Notes under the pieces: model-generated
Seen by the model: only the letters and a program-made list of their open reading frames with translations
The model's database searches: none
Told to the model about the DNA's origin: nothing
Assembly (NCBI GenBank): GCA_964368455.1
Contig: CAYJAZ010000011.1
Location: forward strand, 22,855 to 86,854
Source: CAYJAZ01 sp964368455
GTDB lineage: Bacteria > Desulfobacterota > Desulfovibrionia > Desulfovibrionales > Desulfovibrionaceae
Reading direction: 5' to 3'
Length of the DNA: 64,000 nt
Shown: piece by piece, positions 8,440 to 16,482 of the stretch
Position numbering within the stretch: the stretch's first letter is position 1
Layout of the letters: the number at the start of each line of letters is the position of its first letter
Translations under genes and position numbers: made by a program

Positions 8440-10857
8440 TTAAATAGATTTTATATCATTGAAATTATATATTTTTTTGTCTTTTTCTTGCACTGTTTCC
8501 TCTAAGTATAGAGAAAGAACTTGTATGGCTCTATCGCAAATTGTGAAAACTGGTATTTTAGCATTTTTTAAAGCTAGTCTGAAAGGAGTGAATTGATGTC
8601 CGCCATCAACAATAGCAATCAAAGGTTTATCAATGGAATTATTTAAATCTATTATGAGTTTAAGTATTGAATTTTCTTGATTAAAGTCAAAGTTTGGAGT
8701 GTCTGGATTATCAAGAGTATGTGTCATTGGCGAAAGAGGATCAAGACTAATCACAAGAGCATCAATATTATCATCTTCAAGCGCTAAGCGAGCTAAAGTA
8801 GCATGTGCTTCATCGTCAGAAGAAGGGTTTATATCAAATGGATTAGACACTTGTACAAGTTTAGAGAGATTCTTTTTCTCTAAAACTTCTTGCATCTTAT
8901 TCTTTGTTTCATCACTGAAAGTTCCAAGTATGATGTCGTATTCGTCTGAATGTATAGAATCAGCCATACCAACAGCTTCAAAACCAGCACCGCTTATAGC
9001 AGCAATACGTTTACCGCGAATTTTTTTACATGCAAGTGATTCAGCCAAAAGAACTAAATCTTGAAATTCTGTGAAAGTTCTTGCAACAATACCGCCGGCT
9101 TGCTTTATAGCAGACTCACAAACCATATAGTCGCCAGCAAGTGAGGCAGTGTGACCACTTGTGGCATCTTTACCTTCTGGAGTTCTGCCAGCTTTATAAA
9201 ATATAACTTGTTTTCCTTTTTCTACAGCTCTTTTAACAGATTGAGCAAAATAAAGGCCGTCTAAATCTTTAAAGCCTTCAGCATAAATGCCAATTGTACA
9301 GACTTTATCAGAGTTTTCAAAATATTGCATCATATCGCCTAATGTTAAATCACTTTGATTTCCCATAGAAATAAGATAAGAAGGATTCATTTCAGGAACT
9401 TGGCTAAAACGACTCAATAAAAATGCACCACTTTGGCTGATTAAAGCTAATGAACGTGGCGTATTATTAATAAGTGGAGTAGCAGAATCAAATTTTTCTT
9501 GAGGAATAAACCAAGTATCGTAATTGCCATGGCGTGAAATTACGCCCATACAATTTGCTCCAAGAAAGACTGGAGATTCAGGATCTTGATGTGATTTTTG
9601 TATGGCAGTAGTCATTTTTAATGCAATTTCTTTGCTTTCTTCTGTTTCGCCAAGTCCGCCCGCAACAAGCATCACGCTTTTCGCTTTCTTTGAGTGTATA
9701 AGTTCATCGACGAGTGCAGGAACATGTTTTGCGTCAATTGCAACAACAAGTAGATCAATTTTTCCTTCTACTTCATGAATAGTTGGGAAACAGCTCACGC
9801 CACTAATATCAGTATTTTCTTTGATAAGCACAATATCTTCAGGATTATAGCCAGCTTTAATTACATTGTCTAAAATTACTCTGCCAAAATTTTTGCGTGT
9901 TGATGAAACGCCAATGATAGCAAGTTTTTTCGGATGTAGAAGAGCATCAATATGGCTTTGTGGCCTTTGAGGAAGAAGTTTTTCTTGTCGGCTAAATCGG
10001 CATAAACCATCAAGAGCAACCATTAAAAAGTCTGTGAAAGCAAAAGGATTTATTTCTAATTCTTCAATAATAAATTCTGATTTAACATTGAGAGGTGAAA
10101 AATAATTTCCCATTTGAATAAAAGATTCAAAACATTCTATCAATTGTTCGTCAGTGACAATTCTTTTTTGCCCACGGGTGAGGCCAGCTAATTTTCTGTA
10201 AGATATTGTTTTTTTGTATAAATTAAAAAATTCTTTGCCATTTGTTGTCAAAGTTGGTGCTGCAACTATGGCTTGTCCTTTTCTAAAGCTTTGGGCGTAT
10301 AATTCAGTATCCGTGCCACCTAAGCCAGCAGAAATCACCATGCCAAATTCTCGTGTTCTGCGAAGGCCTACTATAAGTTCATTGCCAAAAGCAGAAGAAT
10401 CTGGAGGCATAAATTGCACTTGCAATATCCCACAAATATCTTTAGAAATGGCTTCTGTAAGATCATCATCTTTCAGGTTTTTATAAGTAATTGGTTTATG
10501 AGCAGGGTCTTTTTCTAAAATATCTGCATATCTTTCAGGTATTTCACTATACATTCTACGCATTGCTGAAAGAATTTTTTCAGGTGATTTTTCTAAAATT
10601 CGAACTCCACCAACTTCTGTTTTGTGCATAATTGTTGGAGAAACAATTTTCAAAACAGTCTTTTCGCCAGGTAAAGCCATTAATTCTTCTTTAGCCGCTT
10701 TAACGCTTTTAGGTATAAAAAAAGATTTAGGAACTGTTTCAGAGCCTGAAAGTTCTAATAAATGGTATACTTCATATTCGTAAAGATTAAAACGTTCTTC
10801 ATTTGAAGCAGTTTTAAAAATTTCACTAATTTTTTCGTAATTTACTAATAAAGACAT
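8440..10857 (-). CDS. ADP-forming acyl-CoA synthetase, ATP-grasp + CoA-ligase fusion
   Basis: 805 aa. The N-terminal third is an ATP-grasp module (VLKIVSPTIMHKTEVGGV, GNELIVGLRRTREFG, EELEINPF). A CoA-binding Rossmann domain follows (PKKLAIIGVSSTRKNFG), then succinyl-CoA-ligase-like domains with the phospho-histidine loop SGHTASLAGDY. The enzyme interconverts acyl-CoA plus ADP and phosphate with acid plus ATP, giving substrate-level ATP from acetyl- or other acyl-CoA. The beta part precedes alpha, the reverse of many fused homologues. The start at 10857 has AAGGAT upstream; an in-frame extension to 11055 adds 66 residues with no ribosome site and an implausible composition. Confidence 0.85.
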   Translation of the reverse strand: MSLLVNYEKISEIFKTASNEERFNLYEYEVYHLLELSGSETVPKSFFIPKSVKAAKEELMALPGEKTVLKIVSPTIMHKTEVGGVRILEKSPEKILSAMRRMYSEIPERYADILEKDPAHKPITYKNLKDDDLTEAISKDICGILQVQFMPPDSSAFGNELIVGLRRTREFGMVISAGLGGTDTELYAQSFRKGQAIVAAPTLTTNGKEFFNLYKKTISYRKLAGLTRGQKRIVTDEQLIECFESFIQMGNYFSPLNVKSEFIIEELEINPFAFTDFLMVALDGLCRFSRQEKLLPQRPQSHIDALLHPKKLAIIGVSSTRKNFGRVILDNVIKAGYNPEDIVLIKENTDISGVSCFPTIHEVEGKIDLLVVAIDAKHVPALVDELIHSKKAKSVMLVAGGLGETEESKEIALKMTTAIQKSHQDPESPVFLGANCMGVISRHGNYDTWFIPQEKFDSATPLINNTPRSLALISQSGAFLLSRFSQVPEMNPSYLISMGNQSDLTLGDMMQYFENSDKVCTIGIYAEGFKDLDGLYFAQSVKRAVEKGKQVIFYKAGRTPEGKDATSGHTASLAGDYMVCESAIKQAGGIVARTFTEFQDLVLLAESLACKKIRGKRIAAISGAGFEAVGMADSIHSDEYDIILGTFSDETKNKMQEVLEKKNLSKLVQVSNPFDINPSSDDEAHATLARLALEDDNIDALVISLDPLSPMTHTLDNPDTPNFDFNQENSILKLIIDLNNSIDKPLIAIVDGGHQFTPFRLALKNAKIPVFTICDRAIQVLSLYLEETVQEKDKKIYNFNDIKSI

Positions 10858-11012
10858 GTATTTATCCTTATGTTTAGAGATATGTATGTATATAAAATGA
10901 GGGAAAAATGTATATTTGTCAACAAAATAGATTTTAGAAAAATTACAATTATAAATAAAATAATTTATAGAGTGTTTTTTAGATAATAAATAGATTTGAG
11001 CTAAAAAGTAGG

Positions 11013-11026
11013 ACTTTGTACAAAGT
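11013..11026. promoter_or_regulatory. Perfect 14-bp palindrome in divergent intergenic region
   Basis: ACTTTGTACAAAGT lies between the divergent acyl-CoA synthetase (-) and EamA exporter (+) genes, just upstream of a TTGACA at 11035-11040. It could be an operator; no regulator is assigned. Confidence 0.35.
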
Positions 11027-11132
11027 AAAATCATTTGACATGCTCTCAAAAGCACTTTAGTTTACTTAAAATTTAATGATTGATACAAGAATATAAAAAT
11101 GCGTGTATAATACTTTTGTGTCAGGAGCAAAA

Positions 11133-12062
11133 ATGTATCTAGGCTATTTATTTATTTTTATTGCAGCACTTTGCTGGGGCTTTTTAGGCGTGTTTGGACG
11201 TATTGCCATGTCAGCTGGTGTTGAACCTTTAGATGTTGCTTTTTGTCGTGCCTTTTTTGGTTCACTTTTTATGTTTTTACACGCTATGTATTTAAAAGAT
11301 GCGCGTGTGCGTTCTATGAAAGATTTGTCAGCCTTTTTTATATTTGGTCTATTTTCGATTGCTGTGTTTTTTGCTTCTTATCAATATGCTGTTCTTGACG
11401 CGGGTGTAGCTCTTGCAAGCGTATTGCTTTATACTGCACCAGCATGGGTAGCACTGTTTTTAAGGATTTTTTATTCAACTTCATTATCAAAAATGAGTGC
11501 TTTGGCTATTGTTTTAGCATTATGCGGTGTATTTTTAATTAGTTATTCATCTGGAAGTCCAGCCGTAGAAGAAGGATCATCACTTGCAGAAAATGCAAAA
11601 AATACTCTGCCATTACTTGGTATTTCTTGTGGTTTATTAGCTGGCTTTTTATACGCAACACATTTTATATTTACAAAAAAATATTTAACAATATATAGTT
11701 CATTCACTATATATGCATATGGATCGATTTTTGCGGCTTTTGCATTACTTCCATTTACTTCGCTCACTTCATTTAATTTTAACCTCTCGATTGAAGTATG
11801 GTTGTCTTTATTCGCAACAGCTTTTGTGAGCACTTATTTAGCTTATTGGGCATATTGCGAAGGAATTAAAAGACTAAATCCTACTAAGGCAGCCGTTATT
11901 GCAAATTTAGAACCAGTAATAGCAGGCGTTGCAGCTTTTGCTATATGGGGTGAAAGCTTTACATTTATGGCCTATATTGGGATTTTACTTATTTTATCAA
12001 CTGTTTTTCTATTACTTTATGACGATAAAAAAAGAGCAACTATCGAAAATAATTTAGATTAA
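11133..12062 (+). CDS. EamA-family (DMT) transporter
   Basis: 309 aa with about ten hydrophobic helices arranged as two EamA repeats; the family exports amino acids or other small metabolites. Recognisable elements are the N-terminal FIAALCWGFLGVFGR, and in the second repeat STYLAYWAYCEGIKRLNPTKAA followed by LEPVIAGVAAFAIWGE, a strong DMT signature. ATG 11133 follows AGGAG at a proper distance; the in-frame GTG at 11103 lacks a site. The substrate is not inferable. The racemase gene follows 80 bp downstream. Confidence 0.85.
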   Translation: MYLGYLFIFIAALCWGFLGVFGRIAMSAGVEPLDVAFCRAFFGSLFMFLHAMYLKDARVRSMKDLSAFFIFGLFSIAVFFASYQYAVLDAGVALASVLLYTAPAWVALFLRIFYSTSLSKMSALAIVLALCGVFLISYSSGSPAVEEGSSLAENAKNTLPLLGISCGLLAGFLYATHFIFTKKYLTIYSSFTIYAYGSIFAAFALLPFTSLTSFNFNLSIEVWLSLFATAFVSTYLAYWAYCEGIKRLNPTKAAVIANLEPVIAGVAAFAIWGESFTFMAYIGILLILSTVFLLLYDDKKRATIENNLD

Positions 12063-12141
12063 TTTTTTGATGTAGATTTTCTTATAATATAAATAATTTA
12101 AAGTTTATTTTATATGATAAATGTTTATCGATGAGGTTTTT

Positions 12142-12831
12142 ATGAAAACAATTGGTTTAATAGGTGGAATGAGTTTTGAAAGCACAGCTTTATACTACCA
12201 AATTATTAATGAATGTATAAGAAAAGAGCTTGGCGGATTACATTCGGCAAAAATCTTGCTCTATAGCGTGAACTTTGCTGAAATAGAAGAATGTCAAGCT
12301 AGTGGAAATTGGACTAAAAGTGCTCAAATTTTATCTGAAGTAGCAGTAAACTTAGAAAAAGCTGGTGCAGATTGTATTGTTTTATGCACTAATACAATGC
12401 ATAAAATAGCAGATAGTATTGAAAATGCGATTGAAATTCCTTTTATACACATTGCAAAAGAGACAGCTAAAGAAATCAACAAAAACAATATCAAAAAAAT
12501 ATCCTTGTTAGGCACAAAATATACTATGCTTGAAGCATTTTATAAAGAAAAATTAGAAGAATTTGGTATAGAACTTGTTATACCCGATGATGAAGATATT
12601 GAAATCATAAATGATATTATTTATGAAGAATTATGCCAAGGCATTGTTAAAGATTCTTCAAGAGAAAAATACAAAGAAATCATTGAAAAATTATCTAAAA
12701 AGGATATAGAAGGTATTGTGCTTGCTTGCACAGAAATAGGGATTTTATTGAAGCAAGAAGATGTAAATCTTCCTTTTTTTGACACAACTTTTATACATGC
12801 AAGACAAGCAGCTTTATCTAGCCTGAAATAA
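12142..12831 (+). CDS. Aspartate/glutamate racemase family protein
   Basis: 229 aa, close to the usual length of YgeA-type Asp/Glu racemases. It begins KTIGLIGGMSFEST (family N-terminal motif) and holds two cysteine motifs expected to be the acid/base pair: IVLCTNTMHK and IVLACTEIGIL. A GATGAGG site precedes ATG 12142; the upstream in-frame ATG at 12121 overlaps that region and is disfavoured. It probably supplies or consumes a D-amino acid, perhaps linked to the preceding exporter, but pairing with that gene is only positional. Confidence 0.82.
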   Translation: MKTIGLIGGMSFESTALYYQIINECIRKELGGLHSAKILLYSVNFAEIEECQASGNWTKSAQILSEVAVNLEKAGADCIVLCTNTMHKIADSIENAIEIPFIHIAKETAKEINKNNIKKISLLGTKYTMLEAFYKEKLEEFGIELVIPDDEDIEIINDIIYEELCQGIVKDSSREKYKEIIEKLSKKDIEGIVLACTEIGILLKQEDVNLPFFDTTFIHARQAALSSLK

Positions 12832-12946
12832 GAAGTAAAAATATTCAACTATTTGAATTAACAATTATAAATATTTCTTTTTATTTTAAAATATTTATGC
12901 TATACATACTAGAGTTTAATAAATAACTTTTACTTGTGAGGAAAAA

Positions 12947-13942
12947 ATGGTTTTAGCTTTATCAGCCTTAATAGTTGGATTGATTTTACTGGTTTGGAGT
13001 GCGGATAAATTTGTTGAAGGTGCAGCAGAAACTGCAAAATATATTGGCATGTCACCTCTTATTATTGGTATGGTTATAGTTGGATTTGGAACATCAGCAC
13101 CAGAAATGCTTGTTTCCGCTTTAGCTGCTGTAAATGGAAATAGCGGCATAGCCCTAGGTAATGCTTATGGTTCAAATATTGCAAATATTGCTCTTATTCT
13201 TGGTGTATCAGCCCTCATCGCACCTATTGCTGTTAATGGAAAAGTTTTAAAAAAAGAACTTCCTACCTTACTCTTAATAACAGCACTTTCATTTATCTTG
13301 CTTTATGATCTAGAACTTTCAAGATTAGATGGATTTATCTTATTAGTTGTTTTCTTTGGTATTATGGGAAACACTATTTATAAAGGTATGAAAGCAAAAG
13401 ATGTGGTATCTCAAGTAATAAAAGCAAAAGATACTGAAACAGAGATAGAAACAGAAGAAGTTGAAAATGAAGAGATAAACATCAAAAAATCAATACTTTG
13501 GTTAATTGTTGGTTTAGTAATACTTATTATAAGTTCACGCATGCTTGTTTGGGGTGCTGTTGAAATTGCACATATGTATAATGTAAGTGATATCATTATT
13601 GGTTTAACAGTAGTTGCAATTGGAACATCCTTACCAGAACTTGCCTCTTCTATCGCAGCAGCAAGAAAAAATGAACATGAAATAGCTCTGGGTAATGTGT
13701 TAGGTTCAAATTTATTTAATACATTAGCTGTAGTTGGTATTGCAGGTACTATACACCCATTTGCTGTTCCTTTTGAAATACTCACACGTGATATGTCTAT
13801 AATGACATTACTCACACTTTCACTCTTTTTATTTGGCTATGCAAAGAAAGGCAAGATGGGATGTATAACAAGATTTAAAGGTGCTATCCTCCTTGGTATT
13901 TATCTTGTATATACAATTTGGTTAATTTCTTTAGTTGTATAA
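12947..13942 (+). CDS. Calcium/sodium antiporter (CaCA family, YrbG-like)
   Basis: 331 aa, membrane exchanger with the two inverted alpha-repeats of the family: GFGTSAPEMLVSALAAVNG with ALGNAYGSNIANIALILG, and AIGTSLPELASSIAAARKN with ALGNVLGSNLFNTLAVVG. The paired GTS(A/L)PE motifs contribute the cation site. An acidic/charged stretch around residues 155-180 forms the usual cytoplasmic loop between repeats. GTGAGGA precedes the ATG. It ends at a long bidirectional terminator facing msrBA. Confidence 0.92.
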   Translation: MVLALSALIVGLILLVWSADKFVEGAAETAKYIGMSPLIIGMVIVGFGTSAPEMLVSALAAVNGNSGIALGNAYGSNIANIALILGVSALIAPIAVNGKVLKKELPTLLLITALSFILLYDLELSRLDGFILLVVFFGIMGNTIYKGMKAKDVVSQVIKAKDTETEIETEEVENEEINIKKSILWLIVGLVILIISSRMLVWGAVEIAHMYNVSDIIIGLTVVAIGTSLPELASSIAAARKNEHEIALGNVLGSNLFNTLAVVGIAGTIHPFAVPFEILTRDMSIMTLLTLSLFLFGYAKKGKMGCITRFKGAILLGIYLVYTIWLISLVV

Positions 13943-13971
13943 AGATTTTTCTAATATAAATTGAATTTTAT

Positions 13972-14024
13972 AAATAGCATACCCAAATAAATTTCATATG
14001 AAATAAAGAGGGTATGCTATTTTT
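13972..14024. terminator. Bidirectional terminator between antiporter and MsrBA
   Basis: 13-bp perfect stem (13972-13984 AAATAGCATACCC with 14010-14022), loop holding an inner palindrome ATTTCATATGAAAT, A and T runs on the flanks. Confidence 0.85.
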
Positions 14025-14069
14025 AATCATGCCTAAAATTGTGCGGATCTTAGGCAATCTTAAAGGGTG

Positions 14070-15089
14070 TTATTTATCAAATCTTTTTACAGGAAAATGG
14101 CAAGCACCTCTGCCTGTTCTTGCTGTAAAATCTTGATGGTAATCTTCAGCAGAGAAAAATGCTGGAGCAGGAGAAAGCTCTGTAACAACATCATAATTAT
14201 TTGCAATAAGTATATTAATTAATTTATCTGCTATCTCTTCTTGTTCTTTGTTAGTATAGAAAATAACACTTCTATACTGTGTTCCAATGTCTGGGCCTTG
14301 TCTATTGAGTTGGGTTGGATCGTGTATTTCAAAAAAGAATTTTGCTAATGTTTCGAAATTTACAATATTAGGATCGTAAAGTACTTTCACTACTTCTGCA
14401 TGGCCTGTATTTCCTTTGCTTACTTGTTCGTAAGTAGGGAAGATAGTATTTCCACCCATATATCCAGATTCTACGTCAATAACTCCTTCAATCTTTGAAA
14501 AACCGTCTTCCACGCCCCAGAAACAACCACCACCAAAGAAGGCAGTTGCAGGAAATGGTTTATCTGGATTAGTATATGGTATAAACTTCATTGAAATTGA
14601 ATTTACGCAATGACGTACATTTTTTTCTGTAAAACCTTCATTTTCAAAAACATGTCCTAAATGTCCTGCACAATTAGCACAAATGATTTCAGTTCTTCGT
14701 CCGTCACTGTCAGGAACTCGTAACACAGCACCAGCAACAGCATCGTCAAAGCTTGGCCATCCGCAATTTGAATCGAATTTATCGTGAGATAAATAAAGAG
14801 GAGCATCGCATTGACGACATGTATAGATACCTTCTAATTTATTATTTAAAAGCTCACCACTATAAGGCATTTCCGTGCCTTTATCTTTTATTATATAAGC
14901 TTCTTCGGGACTGAGTGAGTTTAATTTCATTTCTCTTCCTTTACCTACATTTTTTAATTGTTCTGTACTTTGTTCAATAATCTCATTTGATTGAGAAATT
15001 GCAGTAGCTTCTTCGAAAAAAATGAACATTGCATAAAAAGCAATAAAAATTAGTGTGCATAAACTAAAAACTTTAAATTTAAACTTCAT
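14070..15089 (-). CDS. msrBA: Fused peptide methionine sulfoxide reductase MsrB-MsrA, exported
   Basis: 339 aa. Residues about 5-28 form a hydrophobic signal/anchor, so the enzyme likely acts outside the cytoplasm. The MsrB domain comes first: zinc cysteines CRQC and CANC, GWPSFDDAV and the catalytic cysteine in VRHCVNSISM. The MsrA domain follows with GGGCFWGVED (catalytic Cys), GYMGGN and GHAEVVKV, ending in the GRGACHFP region. Together they reduce both R- and S-methionine sulfoxide in oxidised envelope proteins. The start at 15089 follows AAGGAG; the longer frame to 15113 includes that site. A monocistronic gene. Confidence 0.92.
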   Translation of the reverse strand: MKFKFKVFSLCTLIFIAFYAMFIFFEEATAISQSNEIIEQSTEQLKNVGKGREMKLNSLSPEEAYIIKDKGTEMPYSGELLNNKLEGIYTCRQCDAPLYLSHDKFDSNCGWPSFDDAVAGAVLRVPDSDGRRTEIICANCAGHLGHVFENEGFTEKNVRHCVNSISMKFIPYTNPDKPFPATAFFGGGCFWGVEDGFSKIEGVIDVESGYMGGNTIFPTYEQVSKGNTGHAEVVKVLYDPNIVNFETLAKFFFEIHDPTQLNRQGPDIGTQYRSVIFYTNKEQEEIADKLINILIANNYDVVTELSPAPAFFSAEDYHQDFTARTGRGACHFPVKRFDK

Positions 15090-15264
15090 GAATTCTCCTT
15101 TAATCCGACACACACTACTTCCTAATACTAATAGATATAATTATCAATAAAGATAGGTCAATATTAAAATTATATTTTATATGAGAATTGCAGAAATTTA
15201 ATAGTGAAGAAATAAGATATAATTAAAAGCAAAACACAGAATATTGGTAAATATGATTTATAAT

Positions 15265-15453
15265 TTATGCTGCATAGATTTCTTTTTCAATATTTTCTAA
15301 TAATTCTATTAATTCTTTTTCGCTAGGAAAAGAATGAGTAACAAAAGATTTTGCGATAAAAGGACTTTTAGCTTCTATATTCCACATTCCGTCTTTTCTA
15401 GTGAGTGATATTTTAAGAGAATGTTGTTCCTTGATTAAACTTACTATAGCCAT
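15265..15453 (-). CDS. Small hypothetical protein divergent from S24 repressor
   Basis: 62 aa with a very good ribosome site (AAGGAGAT, 7 bp before ATG). No family is recognised; the N-terminal half reads as an amphipathic beta-rich segment and the C-terminus as a short acidic helix (ELIELLENIEKEIYAA). It is transcribed away from the S24/XRE repressor across a 240-bp AT-rich region with inverted GTCAA/TTGAC repeats, so it may be a repressor target. Coding status rests on the ribosome site and reading frame alone. Confidence 0.55.
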   Translation of the reverse strand: MAIVSLIKEQHSLKISLTRKDGMWNIEAKSPFIAKSFVTHSFPSEKELIELLENIEKEIYAA

Positions 15454-15475
15454 CTTTATCTCCTTATTATTTACC

Positions 15476-15562
15476 TTGACAAAAGTTTGAATAAAATATA
15501 CTTTTTATTTGTCAGTGATTGAATATTTACATTGTTATTTTGTCAAATAGAATATACTTGAC
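15476..15562. promoter_or_regulatory. Candidate promoter/operator region for small ORF and repressor
   Basis: Contains repeated TTGAC/GTCAA units: TTGACA at 15476-15481, TTTGTC at 15508-15513 and an inverted pair GTCAA N11 TTGAC at 15542-15562. The arrangement suits an autoregulated divergent control region for a CI/LexA-like repressor, but no binding consensus is known. Confidence 0.35.
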
Positions 15563-15694
15563 TTTTTTCTAAGAATTGTTAATTAAAAAGTAGAACATCT
15601 TCAACTTTTTGTCAAGAGATAAAATTAGTTTTTTTTAAAAATTTTTAAATTTAATATATAGACTTATTAAAATGTATAATGAAGGAGTATAGAT

Positions 15695-16381
15695 ATGAGC
15701 TTTGGTTCTAGATTAAAAGAAGAAAGAAAGTTAAAAAAAATGACTCAAGAAGAGCTAGCTAAGGCAACTTCACTTCATAAAACCTCTCTACTTTCATATG
15801 AAAAAGAAACGGTTTCTCCTCCAGCTTCTTTTTTAGAAAAATTAGTAAAGCTAGATTTTGATGTGAATTATATTATTTCAGGTTTTAGAAATTCAACGAA
15901 TAGTAATGCAGCAGATATTGTATCTAATCATGCTTTTACCAGAGATAAAGAATCTGACATAGAAGAAACTAATGTTTATATTCCTTTAGTAGATGCAATG
16001 CTTTGTGCTGGGCATGGAAGTCTTGAAACACAAGATAATATTATAGAAAGCATTCCTTTTCCGCGTTCTTTTATTGAACAAAAGGGTAATCCTAAGAATA
16101 TGGTTTTGTTTAGAGTTTCTGGGGATTCTATGTCTCCAACAATACACGATAAAGATATGGTACTTATTGACGAATCAAAAAAGAATCTAGAAATAGGAAA
16201 GATTTATGCAGTAGGTTTTGAAGATGTTATCTATTTAAAGCAAGTTGATTTCTTGCCTAAAACCCTTGTTCTAAAATCTCATAATAAAGATTATAAAGAT
16301 ATTGAATTAAAAATGAGTGAATATAATGAAGAACATTTTCGTGTTATTGGTAAACTGCTTTGGGTGAGCAGAGAATTTTAA
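15695..16381 (+). CDS. XRE-family repressor with S24 (LexA/CI-like) autopeptidase domain
   Basis: 228 aa. The N-terminal helix-turn-helix covers residues 5-60 (MTQEELAKATSLHKTSLLSYEK). The C-terminal S24 domain has the likely cleavage site Ala105-Gly106 (MLCAGHGS), nucleophile Ser145 in SGDSMSP and general-base Lys182 in IYLKQVDF. Such proteins dimerise on DNA and self-cleave when RecA filaments form, so this is a candidate damage- or stress-responsive switch. A GAAGGAG site precedes the ATG. No phage genes adjoin it, arguing against a simple prophage repressor. Confidence 0.85.
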   Translation: MSFGSRLKEERKLKKMTQEELAKATSLHKTSLLSYEKETVSPPASFLEKLVKLDFDVNYIISGFRNSTNSNAADIVSNHAFTRDKESDIEETNVYIPLVDAMLCAGHGSLETQDNIIESIPFPRSFIEQKGNPKNMVLFRVSGDSMSPTIHDKDMVLIDESKKNLEIGKIYAVGFEDVIYLKQVDFLPKTLVLKSHNKDYKDIELKMSEYNEEHFRVIGKLLWVSREF

Positions 16382-16424
16382 CTAAACTTTTATAAATAAA
16401 GAGAGTTTTTTTATTAATGTTAAA

Positions 16425-16462
16425 TAAAAAACGCTTTCATAACAAATTGTCATGAAAGCGTT
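16425..16462 (-). terminator. Terminator of the minus-strand cstA gene
   Basis: 11-bp stem AACGCTTTCAT / ATGAAAGCGTT (16430-16440 with 16452-16462); read on the minus strand it is followed by TTTTTTATTT. Confidence 0.85.
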
Positions 16463-16482
16463 GATAGTAATTTAAATTATGA

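Noticed and set aside
15675..15680. TATAAT just upstream of the S24 repressor as a -10 box
   Set aside because: It lies immediately before the ribosome site, leaving almost no leader, and has no -35 match at proper spacing.
15695..16381. Prophage repressor marking a prophage
   Set aside because: No integrase, capsid, tail or attachment site is seen on either side.
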